DNA of 64,000 nucleotides from the NCBI GenBank assembly GCA_037349105.1, contig JAYJMM010000036.1, positions 3,880,001 through 3,944,000 on the forward strand. The letters are read 5' to 3'. Below are positions 1-12,100 of this stretch, piece after piece. The stretch is from Limnomonas spitsbergensis (taxonomy: Eukaryota > Chlorophyta > Chlorophyceae > Chlamydomonadales). The notes below the pieces were generated by a model. It was not told where the DNA came from. It searched no databases and was given only the letters and a program-made list of their open reading frames with translations. The position numbers and the translations under genes are program-made. Position 1 is the stretch's first letter; each line of letters begins with the position of its first letter.

Positions 1-3000
1 GCGACAAGGGGTGACGCACCTCCATCAGCCAGTGGGTTCCAAGGGCGACAAGGGGTGACACACCTCCATCAGCCAGTGGTTTCCAAGGGCGACAAGGGGT
101 GACACACCCCCATCAGCCAGTGGGTTCCAAGGGCGACAAGGGGTGACACACCTCCATCAGCCAGTGGGTTCCAAGGGCGACAAGGGGTGACACACCTCCA
201 TCAGCCAGTGGGTTCCAAGGGCGACAAGGGGTGACACACCTCCATCAGCCAGTGGGTTCCAAGGGCGACAAGGGGTGACACACCTCCATCAGCCAGTGGG
301 TTCCAAGGGCGACAAGGGGTGACACACCTCCATCAGCCAGTGGTTTCCAAGGGCGACAAGGGGTGACGCACCTCCATCAGCCAGTGGGTTCCAAGGGCGA
401 CAAGGGGTGACGCACCTCCATCAGCCAGTGGGTTCCAAGGGCGACAAGGGGTGACGCACCTCCATCAGCCAGTGGGTTCCAAGGGCGACAAGGGGTGACA
501 CACCTCCATCAGCCAGTGGGTTCCAAGGGCGACAAGGGGTGACACACCCCCATCAGCCAGTGGTTTCCAAGGGCGACAAGGGGTGACACACCTCCATCAG
601 CCAGTGGGTTCCAAGGGCGACAAGGGGTGACACACCCCCATCAGCCAGTGGGTTCCAAGGGCGACAAGGGGTGACGCACCTCCATCAGCCAGTGGTTTCC
701 AAGGGCGACAAGGAGTGACACACCTCCATCAGCCAGTGGTTTCCAAGGGCGACAAGGAGTGACACACCTCCATCAGCCAGTGGTTTCCAAGGGCGACAAG
801 GAGTGACACACCTCCATCAGCCAGTGGTTTCCAAGGGCGACAAGGAGTGACACACCTCCATCAGCCAGTGGTTTCCAAGGGCGACAAGGGGTGACACACC
901 TCCATCAGCCAGTGGTTTCCAAGGGCGACAAGGAGTGACACACCTCCATCAGCCAGTGGTTTCCAAGGGCGACAAGGAGTGACACACCTCCATCAGCCAG
1001 TCGTTTCCAAGGGCGACAAGGGGTGACACACCTCCATCAGCCAGTGGGTTCCAAGGGCGACAAGGGGTGACGCACCTCCATCAGCCAGTGGGTTCCAAGG
1101 GCGACAAGGGGTGACACACCTCCATCAGCCAGTGGTTTCCAAGGGCGACAAGGGGTAACACACCTCCATCAGCCAGTGGGTTCCAAGGGCGACAAGGGGT
1201 GACACACCCCCATCAGCCAGTGGGTTCCAAGGGCGACAAGGGGTGACACACCCCCATCAGCCAGTGGTTTCCAAGGGCGACAAGGGGTGACGCACCTCCA
1301 TCAGCCAAAGGGTTCCAAGGGCGACAAGGGGTGACACACCTCCATCAGCCAGTGGTTTCCAAGGGCGACAAGGGGTGACACACCTCCATCAGCCAGTGGT
1401 TTCCAAGGGCGACAAGGGGTGACACACCCCCATCAGCCAGTGGTTTCCAAGGGCGACAAGGAGTGACACACCTCCATCAGCCAGTGGTTTCCAAGGGCGA
1501 CAAGGGGTGACGCACCTCCATCAGCCAGTGGGTTCCAAGGGCGACAAGGGGTGACACACCTCCATCAGCCAGTGGTTTCCAAGGGCGACAAGGGGTGACA
1601 CACCCCCATCAGCCAGTGGGTTCCAAGGGCGACAAGGGGTGACACACCTCCATCAGCCAGTGGGTTCCAAGGGCGACAAGGGGTGACACACCTCCATCAG
1701 CCAGTGGGTTCCAAGGGCGACAAGGGGTGACACACCCCCATCAGCCAGTGGGTTCCAAGGGCGACAAGGGGTGACACACCTCCATCAGCCAGTGGGTTCC
1801 AAGGGCGACAAGGGGTGACACACCTCCATCAGCCAGTGGTTTCCAAGGGCGACAAGGGGTGACACACCCCCATCAGCCAGTGGGTTCCAAGGGCGACAAG
1901 GGGTGACACACCCCCATCAGCCAGTGGTTTCCAAGGGCGACAAGGGGTGACACACACCCATCAGCCAGTGGTTTCCAAGGGTGACAAGGGGTGACGCACC
2001 TCCATCAGCCAGTGGGTTCCAAGGGCGACAAGGGGTGACGCACCTCCATCAGCCAGTGGGTTCCAAGGGCGACAAGGGGTGACGCACCTCCATCAGCCAG
2101 TGGGTTCCAAGGGCGACAAGGGGTGACGCACCTCCATCAGCCAGTGGGTTCCAAGGGCGACAAGGGGTGACGCACCTCCATCAGCCAGTGGGTTCCAAGG
2201 GCGACATGGGGTGACGCACCTCCATCAGCCAGTGGGTTCCAAGGGCGACAAGGGGTGACGCACCTCCATCAGCCAGTGGGTTCCAAGGGCGACAAGGGGT
2301 GACGCACCTCCATCAGCCAGTGGGTTCCAAGGGCGACAAGGGGTGACGCACCTCCATCAGCCAGTGGGTTCCAAGGGCGACAAGGGGTGACACACCTCCA
2401 TCAGCCAGTGGGTTCCAAGGGCGACAAGGGGTGACACACCCCCATCAGCCAGTGGGTTCCAAGGGCGACAAGGGGTGACACACCCCCATCAGCCAGTGGG
2501 TTCCAAGGGCGACAAGGGGTGACACACCCCCATCAGCCAGTGGGTTCCAAGGGCGACAAGGGGTGACGCACCTCCATCAGCCAAAGGGTTCCAAGGGCGA
2601 CAAGGGGTGACACACCTCCATCAGCCAGTGGTTTCCAAGGGCGACAAGGGGTGACGCACCTCCATCAGCCAGTGGTTTCCAAGGGCGACAAGGGGTCACG
2701 CACCTCCATCAGCCAGTGGTTTCCAAGGGCGACAAGGAGTGACACACCTCCATCAGCCAGTGGTTTCCAAGGGCGACAAGGAGTGACACACCTCCATCAG
2801 CCAGTGGTTTCCAAGGGCGACAAGGGGTGACACACCTCCATCAGCCAGTGGTTTCCAAGGGCGACAAGGGGTGACACACCTTCATCAGCCAGTGGGTTCC
2901 AAGGGCGACAAGGAGTGACACACCTCCATCAGCCAGTCGTTTCCAAGGGCGACAAGGGGTGACACACCTCCATCAGCCAGTGGGTTCCAAGGGCGACAAG

Positions 3001-4355
3001 GGGTGACGCACCTCCATCAGCCAGTGGGTTCCAAGGGCGACAAGGAGTGACACACCTCCATCAGCCAGTGGGTTCCAAGGGCGACAAGGGGTGACGCACC
3101 TCCATCAGCCAGTGGGTTCCAAGGGCGACAAGGGGTGACACACCTCCATCAGCCAGTGGGTTCCAAGGGCGACAAGGGGTGACGCACCTCCATCAGCCAG
3201 TGGGTTCCAAGGGCGACAAGGGGTGACGCACCTCCATCAGCCAGTGGGTTCCAAGGGCGACAAGGGGTGACACACCTCCATCAGCCAGTGGTTTCCAAGG
3301 GCGACAAGGGGTGACACACCCCCATCAGCGAGTGGTTTCCAAGGGCGACAAGGGGTGACACACCCCCATCAGCCAGTGGTTTTCAAGGGCGACAAGGGGT
3401 GACACACCCCCATCAGCCAGTGGGTTCCAAGGGCGACAAGGGGTGACGCACCTCCATCAGCCAGTGGGTTCCAAGGGCGACAAGGGGTGACACACCTCCA
3501 TCAGCCAGTGGGTTCCAAGGGCGACAAGGGGTGACACACCTCCATCAGCCAGTGGGTTCCAAGGGCGACAAGGAGTGACACACCTCCATCAGCCAGTCGT
3601 TTCCAAGGGCGACAAGGAGTGACACACCTCCATCAGCCAGTGGTTTCCAAGGGCGACAAGGAGTGACACACCTCCATCAGCCAGTGGTTTCCGAGGGCGA
3701 CAAGGAGTGACACACCTCCATCAGCCAGTGGTTTCCAAGGGCGACAAGGAGTGACACACCTCCATCAGCCAGTGGGTTCCAAGGGCGACAAGGAGTGACA
3801 CACCTCCATCAGCCAGTGGTTTCCAAGGGCGACAAGGGGTGACACACCCCCATCAGCCAGTGGTTTCCAAGGGCGACAAGGGGTGACACACCTCCATCAG
3901 CCAGTGGTTTCCAAGGGCGACAAGGGGTGACACACACCCATCAGCCAGTGGTTTCCAAGGGCGACAAGGAGTAACACACCTCCATCAGCCAGTGGGTTCC
4001 AAGGGCGACAAGGGGTCACACACCTCCATCAGCCAGTGGGTTCCAAGGGCGACAAGGGGTCACACACCTCCATCAGCCAGTGGGTTCCAAGGGCGACAAG
4101 GGGTGACACACCTCCATCAGCCAGTGGGTTCCAAGGGCGACAAGGGGTGACACACCTCCATCAGCCAGTGGTTTCCAAGGGCGACAAGGGGTGACACACC
4201 TCCATCAGCCAGTGGTTTCCAAGGGCGACAAGGGGTGACACACCTCCATCAGCCAGTGGTTTCCAAGGGCGACAAGGGGTGACACACCTCCATCAGCCAG
4301 TGGTTTCCAAGGGCGACAAGGGGTGACGCACCTCCATCAGCCAGTGGGTTCCAAG
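1..4355. repeat. 44-bp tandem satellite, about 99 copies
   Basis: The unit begins GCGACAAGGGGTGAC and ends GGTTCCAAGG. Unit starts fall at 1, 45, 89 and so on to 4313, so 98 full units plus a 43-bp last one fit with no net insertion or deletion. Variation is confined to a few positions: G/A in GACGCACC, T/C in CTCC/CCCC, GGGTT/GGTTT, and GGGGT/GGAGT. The array is cut by the window edge, so its true length is unknown. Because 44 is not a multiple of 3, no frame stays in register across it and it is not coding. It lies 3' of the last visible iron-permease exon. Confidence 0.97.
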
Positions 4356-4377
4356 AATTGAGGGCTACTTTAGGGTT

Positions 4378-4525
4378 GAAAAATAGGTGTCTCAGGGGTA
4401 ACACAAGGGGACGCACCTCCATCAGCCAGTGGGCTCCGTGCATCGAAGATTCATGTATAGGGTTGGAAACAGGGGTCTCAGGGGCAACCCCAGGGGGCGT
4501 ACCTCCATCAGCCAGTGGGCTCCGT
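4378..4525. repeat. Two diverged longer relatives of the 44-bp satellite unit
   Basis: Just outside the array, the core CACCTCCATCAGCCAGTGGG recurs twice about 87 bases apart. Each time it is preceded by a related block: AGGGTTGAAAAATAGGTGTC in one copy and AGGGTTGGAAACAGGGGTC in the other, followed by TCAGGGG(T/C)AAC. The array unit therefore looks like part of a longer ancestral repeat. The region down to about 4768 holds no recognisable gene. Confidence 0.75.
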
Positions 4526-4887
4526 TGACGCACGACCCGGCAGCAATGAAGAAAAGGACGGTGGAAAAGCAAAAGAGCAACCACTTGATGTCTTTGACCT
4601 AATGGTGAGGGTAGACAGGAGGGGGGGGAGGGGTATGGATAGGGTTGTGTCCTGATATCAAAGCACACTCAGAGCGCTCATTGATCACCATACCGCAGGA
4701 TAAGTACTGACCCTTGAAATATAATAAAAAAAGCCCTGTTTAGGGTTCAGGGTTGATTTTTGTGTGATCAGGCTGCTAACCACCTGACTTGAGAAGATTG
4801 CATGCACATTTGCATCCCTCTCCAAGGATTCCTGGTCTTACACGAACATCCTTGATGACCCCTCCTCCGCCCCTCCGTCCCTCTCAC

Positions 4888-6948
4888 CTCGCGGCCGGTG
4901 TAGTACAAGACCACGCCCACGCCGCAGCCGCAAGCAATGCCGATCAGACCCGAGATCGGGATCGAAGCGGGCGCAGCGTTCCCGACGCCAAACAGGAAGA
5001 CAATGGACTCCAGCCCCTCCCTCAGGATGACGATGAAGGTCGCGAAGAACAAGCTATAGTACCCGAGGAATGAGCCATACCTCTCCGGATGCACGAGCCG
5101 CTTCCAGAATCCCACGTTGTAGGGGTCCTCCGCGTCCTCGCTGTCCGCCTTGTTGTTGGTCATGATCTCCAGGGCAACCGAGGCGACGTTGGGGTCGTCC
5201 GATGGGGGGGCGTCGGCGACGGGAGTCTTGGTCGTCGTCTTGTCGTCTGTGGGGGCCTTGAGGTCCCCATCGGACGAAGCGTCGGACTTGAGGGTGCCCT
5301 GCTGCTCTCCTGGCTCAAGCTTGGCCTGCAGGGTCACGGCACCATGCTCGGAGATGAGAAGCATGATGCTGAGTGTAAAAACTTGAGGACAGGACTGCTT
5401 TACAGCTGGCAGGACTGCTCTACAGCTGGCAGGACTGCTCTACAGCTGTCCAGTGTGGAGCAGTCCTGCCCAGTAAGGTGGGTTGGGCTGCTTTGCATTG
5501 GACTGGTCGTGCCCTGGCAGTACTGCGCATTTGGCGTCACCAGAGTAGATTTGAGCCTGCGCTGTTTCCTTAACTCTCGCGCCTCCCACGGGGCGTAGCT
5601 TTCTTTCTTTCGCTCTTTCTAAGCCTGCACCAGACCCCCTCAAATGCTTATGCGCTTCATGCATTTACGGAGAGTGGGGGGTGTTAGGAAGGCGGAATAC
5701 ACACCCCTGATCAGCTAGCACTAGGTCGATGGGGAACAAACATTGACCGGCCGCAGGCGGTGTTCAAACGGGTCAGATGGTCAGATGACCAGCCGGTGGT
5801 CAAGCTGGTCAGCTGACCAGATGACCGGCTTTCGGCTGGTGGTCAATGCTGCTTGGGCCATGAGTCCTGATGTAACCGAGCGAGGTGCAGACCAACTGCA
5901 AAAACATACCTGGGTAAAGAAAGGAAAAAATCTACGCCCAGCAGGGGCTTGAGGTGAAAGGAAAAACAGTGCGGCATGGGCCAAGCAAGGCCGCGTTTGC
6001 GCCGATAGCCCGATACCATGGGAGATACCAGGATACTAATGCCTTCAGGGAAAACCTTACCTGCAGTGGAATGAGCTTTCGAGCCCACTTGGCCTCCCAG
6101 CCCTCGTAGCGGAGCATGGCAAAGGACAGGTAGGTGATGAAGATACTGGCGATCCATGCGACGATGCCCTTAAATAGGAACTGCGAGGGGGGAAATAAAT
6201 GAGGGGCAGGCAGGACGGAGCAGGTCCGCTGCTCACTGGATGCTTGCAGGGGTAGAAATCAGATCTCGGGTCTGCAGAAGGTGTTTTGAAGAATTGCAGC
6301 TTGTGGCTGAGTGGGTGGTTGAGGCTTCAGGGACCCCGAGGCGGTCAGACGTGGGTTGCAGTTGTCAGCTCATCACTCGGGCAGTCAGGCCTACCGGTAT
6401 CGGAAGCTACATTTTGGATAGATGGCGTCATTCAGGCTATCTACAGGGGCTACCGAATTTGAATTGGAATGGATGTGGATGACCCGTCTCACCTGGGCTT
6501 CCCCACCCTGGAAGAGATTCTGTTGCGCCTCATAATAAACGATGGCGAACATGGCACCGAAAATCAAACTCAGTCCGACCCCGATGCCAACGCCCCACCA
6601 AACTGCGGGGGGAGAGAAAGCAAGAGGGGGGCGTCTCGGATCAACCAAGTTCACGGTGCCTAAGGCCCTGCTTACCACCTTGCGCTTGGCTACTCACTTT
6701 GAGGCTTCAGCCGTGGGACGCTCCGATTTACGAAGGTGAGCAGGACGCTGACGACGATGGATGCCTCGATAGCCTGTGGGGCAAGCCAAGTAGATGTGTA
6801 AGCATTCCTGCTGAAAAAATAAACAATGGCTACGATGATTCATGGCAGCTTGCTGTCTCAGCCGTCACAATTCACGCATCACCTCTCTGAACAGGATGAA
6901 CAGAGGGACCGCATTGAAGTATTCCGAGCTCGATGAGCCAGCACCCAT
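4888..6948 (-). CDS. FTR1: FTR1-type high-affinity iron permease (partial; 3' end not found)
   Basis: FTR1 proteins are multi-pass plasma-membrane iron permeases that work with a multicopper ferroxidase; the role here follows from family membership. Exons read on the minus strand are 6948-6883, 6773-6698, 6602-6493, 6180-6061 and about 5368-4888, all with GT-AG borders. Exon 1 starts MGAGSSSSEYFNAVPLFILF. Joining exons 1 and 2 gives FREAIEAS, the first family RE-x-x-E motif. Exon 5 contains ILREGLES, the second RExxE motif, inside a hydrophobic segment. Exon 3 is a glycine-rich membrane helix followed by YYEAQQ. Exon 5 also carries an acidic, Asp/Thr-rich loop before the second motif. Phases agree for exons 1-4, but exon 4 ends in phase 0 while the best exon 5 acceptor needs phase 2, so a short exon between 5370 and 6056 is probably missing from this model. 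After the donor at 4887 no further permease coding is visible before the satellite. The end therefore lies beyond the window across a satellite-filled intron, or the gene is truncated. Confidence 0.87.
5395..5460. repeat. Short tandem repeat in permease intron
   Basis: About three copies of a 20-22 base unit containing CAGGACTGCTCTACAGCTGG lie just upstream, in gene sense, of the exon 5 acceptor. Confidence 0.8.
5543..5615 (-). repeat. Dispersed repeat, copy 1 (AAAGAAAG...ACTACGCCC family)
   Basis: Read on the minus strand this stretch has GAAAGAAAGAAAGCTACGCC, then a GGGGCG-type stretch, GCGCGAGAGTT and AGGAAACAGCGCA. The same ordered blocks occur on the plus strand at 38240-38300, and partly at 35533-35620 and 5928-5955. 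All four lie in introns. No coding capacity or terminal repeats were found. Confidence 0.6.
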
Positions 6949-7830
6949 TTTCCGATTCTCTTTTTTAAAAAACCGGATGATAGCTACTCTAATGGAATGT
7001 GGCGTATCTTGAAATTGTAGCTTGAGTTGGACGAGTCATTTCACCAGGGGATGGCACGCACCTGACACGGTCTCAACATCGGCCATGCATAGACGATGCA
7101 CGACTGGCACGCGCCAGGCACACGCCAAGACCAGTCCAGGACTCCAAGACGCAACCACCACCACGTGCCTCTTAATGTAGCAACATTTCTGTCGCACATG
7201 CATGGACACGCATTGCTTCCAAATCCAACATGCATCCTGTAGGAGCGTAGTCTCGACAGCAATCACATTCTCAGACTCGAGCGAACCGGATGTGCGGATT
7301 TGTCGACGCCGGTGCGTGTGCACAGTATATTCCTGAATGAACGGGTGCGTCCACTCTCACCGAATGAATTTGGAAAACTAACGTGATTGTGCTGAACCGT
7401 GATATTAGCATCACTTAGTGTGTTGTGCATTATGCCTTCTGCATGGACTGTGCGCTATTTCCGCGAGCTGGCGTCGATTGCAACTCGAGGGCCGCTGTCA
7501 TACGACGGCTGCGTGCATGACGCCACGCGATAGCTGAATATTGATCCATGCTGACTGATGGTTCCAGCGGCCCAGCATGATTCCACTCGGCGATAGGAAG
7601 GTAATGTCAGTACTGGCATGCTGCCATGTCGTCGCTTGTATCGCTTAGTTGTTGGGTGGTCGCAAAATGCGGCGCGCATCAGAGTGTTCCGATAGGCGGT
7701 AGGGAATGCTGGATTTGGGGTATTTATTTGTGGAAGAATATGGTCCCCCCTGTCTTACAATGCATCACGTGAGGGAAGAATCATCTCTGTTTTTACACAT
7801 ACTTATATTTCACTTAGATCTTCTCCTTTC
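6949..7830. other. Intergenic stretch, no gene recognised
   Basis: This is upstream of the permease start on the minus strand. The small open frames on both strands lack recognisable motifs. It should contain the permease promoter, but I see no convincing core element. Confidence 0.5.
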
Positions 7831-8110
7831 CTTCTTAATTTTCCTAGGAGGCGTCCAACCGAACTCTTTTGCACCCACGTCATGTTCTATGGCTGGGGCT
7901 AATCTTCTGCACTATGGGGTTCATTCCCACGCTACTGCTCAGTGGTTGTGTCTTGGTTGCTTGCCCAGGGGGTCACTGGTTTTCGCTCGCTGTCCTAGCG
8001 TATTTAGTGCCTGTCCCGGTTTACGGGCACAAGTCCCATGCATCAAATGTGATGCCCCGTTGGACTGAAAAAACTTCACAAACTTCACATCTCAAAACTT
8101 TGCCTAACAC
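7800..8110 (+). mobile_element. LINE 3'-end fragment, copy A
   Basis: From about 7850 this matches, with substitutions, the reverse complement of 48505-48270. Shared blocks include CACCCACGTCATG, CTTCTGCACTATGGGGTTCA, TTGCTTGCCCAGGGGG and CCCATGCATCAA. At 48.2 kb the same sequence directly follows the end of a LINE-like reading frame. This is therefore best read as a 5'-truncated retroelement tail in the plus orientation. The similarity extends a little into the end of the coding part (about 7800-7840). Confidence 0.75.
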
Positions 8111-8370
8111 TTGACATCCTTTCTAATTTTGTTGTCAGTGCTTCAACTATTTTGCACCCACGTCATGGTTTATGATTAGGGCTCATCTCTTTCTCTTTTG
8201 CTTTTAAATTCCCGCGCCACAGGTTTGTGATTTTATTTGGGCCTTAGGTCAGGGGTCACTGGCTTTTCACTCGCTGTCCTACTTTATTAATTTAGCGCTC
8301 GAGCCCGTTTACATATACGGGCACTTGTCCCATGCATCATACCATTCAAAGGTGATTCTCTGCTAGGCTG
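8090..8370 (+). mobile_element. LINE 3'-end fragment, copy B (more diverged)
   Basis: This is a second head-to-tail copy of the same tail. It starts with ACATCTCAAAACTTTGC, which matches the last codons of the 48.5-kb frame. It continues with TTTTGCACCCACGTCATGG, a degenerate middle, and CGGGCACTTGTCCCATGCAT. It is interrupted by small indels. Confidence 0.7.
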
Positions 8371-8800
8371 AAAAACTGTACACGAATTCACGGCACCAAG
8401 TGCAACCTCCGGTGCTCTGCTCGGCAGCAAGTTGCATGCCAGCTGCCATGGCTGCCGCCATGAGTGGGCTGTCTTGCTGAGCTGCATGTGCCTCAGTTGC
8501 GTTGTAGAAGCGGAGCACGTGATGCTACCAATATAGAGGCTGAAAAGGAGGGGGCTGAGTGGGCATCCCTGCTTGATACCGCGGGTGTAAGGCACGCACA
8601 TGGCCAGTGCTTTTATGGCCGTCTGTGACCGCGTAGACCGCACTTTTGTAGAGCGCTTGCACAACGCGCAACAAGCAAGGAGGCATGTGAAGCCGCTCAG
8701 ACAGGTGTTGCCAACGCTGCTCCTGTGGCACACAGTCATAGGCCTTGGTGAAATCAACACATGCATCCTCCCATGCGAGGGGGGCATGAACATGAAACAC
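8371..8800 (-). pseudogene. LINE reverse transcriptase fragment, frameshifted
   Basis: One minus frame encodes VDFTKAYDCVPQ followed by a helix with LLRVVQALYKS; this is the reverse-transcriptase palm motif A region. A neighbouring minus frame continues with TRGIKQGCPLSPLLFSLYIG, the motif B region. A frameshift separates the two motifs. The YADD motif and upstream fingers are absent, so this is a short decayed internal fragment of a non-LTR retrotransposon. It lies tail to tail with copies A and B. Confidence 0.85.
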
Positions 8801-9183
8801 AGCGTTATAGATGGAGGGAGAAGATCGTGTGGCGGGTTCGATCCCTCAAACCCTGGGGAAGGATGCCACCAGCGTTACACCACTGCAGTCCCTAGTCACG
8901 CCTTGCCAACACCCGGCCACACACAGCCCAGCCTACTTGCAACCAGCTGTATCATCGCAACAACCCTGCCAAAACACGATCAAGCATGGTGCTGCCTTAT
9001 AACAAGCAAGAACAACTATGCCGACTGAGCCAGGGTCCCCGAAATGCACTCCGCCAAATGAGCATGGTTTCATGAACCGCTCAAAGAGGCTGGGTTTGCA
9101 TTATGAGCAGGCTCTGCTAGGGCAGCATCAGAGATACTACCAAACGCAAACGACCTTGACACTTCCACACTGCTCCGAACGTG
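8801..9183. other. Intergenic spacer with a short dispersed motif
   Basis: Around 8825-8880 the sequence GGCGGGTT(C/T)GATCCCTCA followed by GGATGCCACCAG is shared with 30687-30730. The GGTTCGATCCC core resembles a pol III B box, but I find no A box at the right distance. Nothing else is recognisable before the pseudokinase stop at 9184. Confidence 0.45.
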
Positions 9184-12100
9184 CTAGGGCGTCCGCGTAG
9201 TCGGCGGTTTAGGGCCGCCCTGCGGCTGCTGCCGGCCATGCTCCCCCTCCTGCTCCCGCCTGTTCATCCACTCCAAACTTCCGCGGATGAGAGACGCTTT
9301 TGCCGCCACGTTGCTCAGGGCACTGCCGCTGCCACCCGTCATCCTTCCAGCAGGGCCTCCAGCAGCACTGGCGAGGTCGGGCACGCCGCTCAAACTGACG
9401 CCCGAACTCTCTCGCGCCTGCCCATGTGAACGCTCATCTGCACCGCTACAGCTGCCGCCGCCGCTGCTGCACCGGGGACTGCCTCGCGGGCTGTCCTGTG
9501 CCGCTCGGGCTAGCAGAGGGCTCGGCGGCTGCGGCTGCCTAGCAACGTCTGATGGCACGCTGCCTCTCCCCCACAACATCTGCTGCAGCTTAGATAGCTC
9601 GGGGAGCGGGAGCTGGAAACGCATCAGCAGTTCCCGCCCCTGAGGCTGCTGGGGACCATCATCCCTCCAATAGTCGTCGTCCTCAAGCTTGCTTCGGGCG
9701 GCACTGCCGCCTGACTGCCGCTGCCTGTGGTTAGAGTGCATCTCGGCTGTGAGGGGCGTCGCCATGCGCATGCCGCTCAGGGACGCATCGCGGGGACTGG
9801 GAAGCCCGCTGGCCCCAGAGCCGCTCGAGTGGCGGCTCGGCAAGGACGACTTTAAGTCATTTCCAGGAATATGGCTGTTGTATGGAGGCATGGCATGGAG
9901 GACGTCTGGCAGCCAGCCAGGGGCTGAGGTGCGGATGGGGGCCCCGCTGAGGTTCATACTGCACTGCAGCTGCTGCATGGCACTGAGCCCACCTCCGCTG
10001 CCGCCCTCGCCTCCAGGTACTGCCTCTCCTGTGCCACTGGCGCGGATGGGCCGAGTGGCGGCCGGCAGAGCCGGTGCCCTCGTCGCCCCAGACCCGGACA
10101 TGAGCAAGATATCCAGCTGGCCCAGCAAGCCGCTGTCTGCGTTCTGAAGGTGCCGGGAGCTGCTGGTGCCGTGCGTGGATCCGCTCGCCCTGGGTGCCAC
10201 AGAGATGCCAGGGGCCGACATTTGGCCGCAAGCCTCCAAGCCGAACCGGCTACCGCCGGGCGAGAAGCGGGGCGCATCATCAGGCGGCGACAGCGGCGGC
10301 GCCTCCCCCGCAAAGCTCACGCGTCCGTGCCGCCCCTGCCGCACTACGGAGCCAAACGTGTTCGTGGCGCAACTGTCGCTGCTGCCGCTGCAGGAGCCTC
10401 CGCGGGCCCTGGCGTCGCTGACGGTGACCCTCCCCAGCCTGCTGGGTACTACCGCAGCGGCAGCGCCGACAGGGGAAGAGCTGTCAGAGCCTGCACCGTC
10501 GCAGCTGGTCGTCCGGAGTTTGCCAAAACGGCTGCCCATGTTTGACCGGGCAAGCGCGGCGACCTCCATTGTTGCCGCAATGGTCTTAGAGGGACAGAGC
10601 GTGCTGCTTGCGCCACTACCGCCACTGCCGTCCATGAGGCAAGATGCAGGCCCCGGGGATGCAGGCCTCGGGGACGACGTCTCGGAGGGGTTGGGCGGGC
10701 GCCACTTCATGATGGACTCGGCCGAACCGCCAGCAGGGGCGTGGTCCACTGCAAGGATCCCGGCACCGCTGGGGAGCGACGAGCGGCGGTCAGGCTCGGC
10801 GGCGCCAGCAGCCAGGAATCGGCGTACAGGCATCGAGACGCTCGAGAGCGTCGGTTTGAGCATGAACCTGAAGGAGGCGGCGATGCCGCTGTCGTCCACG
10901 TCCCCCCCAGGGCTGCTGGTACTGCGGAGGACTGTCATGCTGAGTTCGTGACGCAAGCTTCGCGTGCTAGTGTTCCGCTTGAGGATGCTACTCTGCGGCC
11001 CAAACGCCCGGCCGGCCACGGGCGTCTGTAGGCCGATCCCTACCGCCTCGGCTGCCGCGATCACGTGCACGCCTAGCTCCTCCATCTCCAGCTCCATGGT
11101 CGCGACAGTCGAGGTGAGATAGCCCAGTGCCGCGGGTGTGCAAAGGTCCACGAGCCGCTCGTGCTCGTCAAACATCTGCTTTCTGAGGGCGGCGTCCGGC
11201 ACGCATGAGAGGTAGTCGCTGGAGAGAAGCTCCCTGATAGTGGCTCGCTTATTGGGGTCCTGTACAGCAGTCGGGCGATATGGCTGATCGCACACGTGTG
11301 GCTGGCAGGCTCACATGGGTGGAGGAAGGCGCTCGTGCGTATCAGGGCAAAGCTCATGGCGCTGAAAGGGGAAGCTTTCAATGCCTTTAATGCTTCCCCT
11401 ACATAAATACCTGTTTTCTTACTCCTTCCAATTCCTCTTTCTCCCTCACTCTCAATACCTGAGCCCCCCCCCCTTTTCACCTGCCCCCCTGCTGATACCT
11501 GTTTTCTCCCCACCCGCAAGACATTTCCCCCCCCTCCACCCCGACATCTGCTTTCTCCTCTCTCCAATACCTGCTTTGTCCCCAACCCCTCCCCCGCCCA
11601 ACAGCTGTTTCCTTCCACCTCCTATTTCCTGTACCCCCCCCCAGATAGGCAGTTAGGCACCGGTGTTTTTATGCCAACCAATGCAGCATTCACAACATTC
11701 CTATGCACCGACAAAGCCACGGCACTCTGGGGCACAACGGAGCCGTGGAGTGAAGTTTGTGAACCTTTCAGTTCAGCTGAGCATCACATTTGATGCATGG
11801 GGCAGGTGCCCACAAATCCGTGCAGGCAAGAAATTAAGTGAGGGGCTCACGATGAAGTGAGGGGCTCACGATGCCTGTGCTCCCGCCCTGACTCAGCCCT
11901 CACCGGGTCTAAGCATGACTTCAAGAAGCTGCACGTGCTTTGCTCATAACCGCCAAACCTGCAGCAGCAGCAGCAGCAGCAGCATGGGGCAGTTCAATTC
12001 ATGTCGCCAATGCTCATCATGAATGCAAAATGTATTGCAAAACATATGCGGTCCAAGTGCCACCGTCATCCATTTCTGTTCTGAGCATACCGTAAGCTGC

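Noticed and set aside
1..4355. Possible CRISPR array
   Set aside because: The units are contiguous with no unique spacers, and the surroundings are eukaryotic genes with introns; this is a satellite.
8825..8880. tRNA gene based on a GGTTCGATCCC motif
   Set aside because: No A box at a suitable distance and no acceptor stem; a related copy at 30.69 kb shares more than the B-box core, so it is a dispersed repeat.
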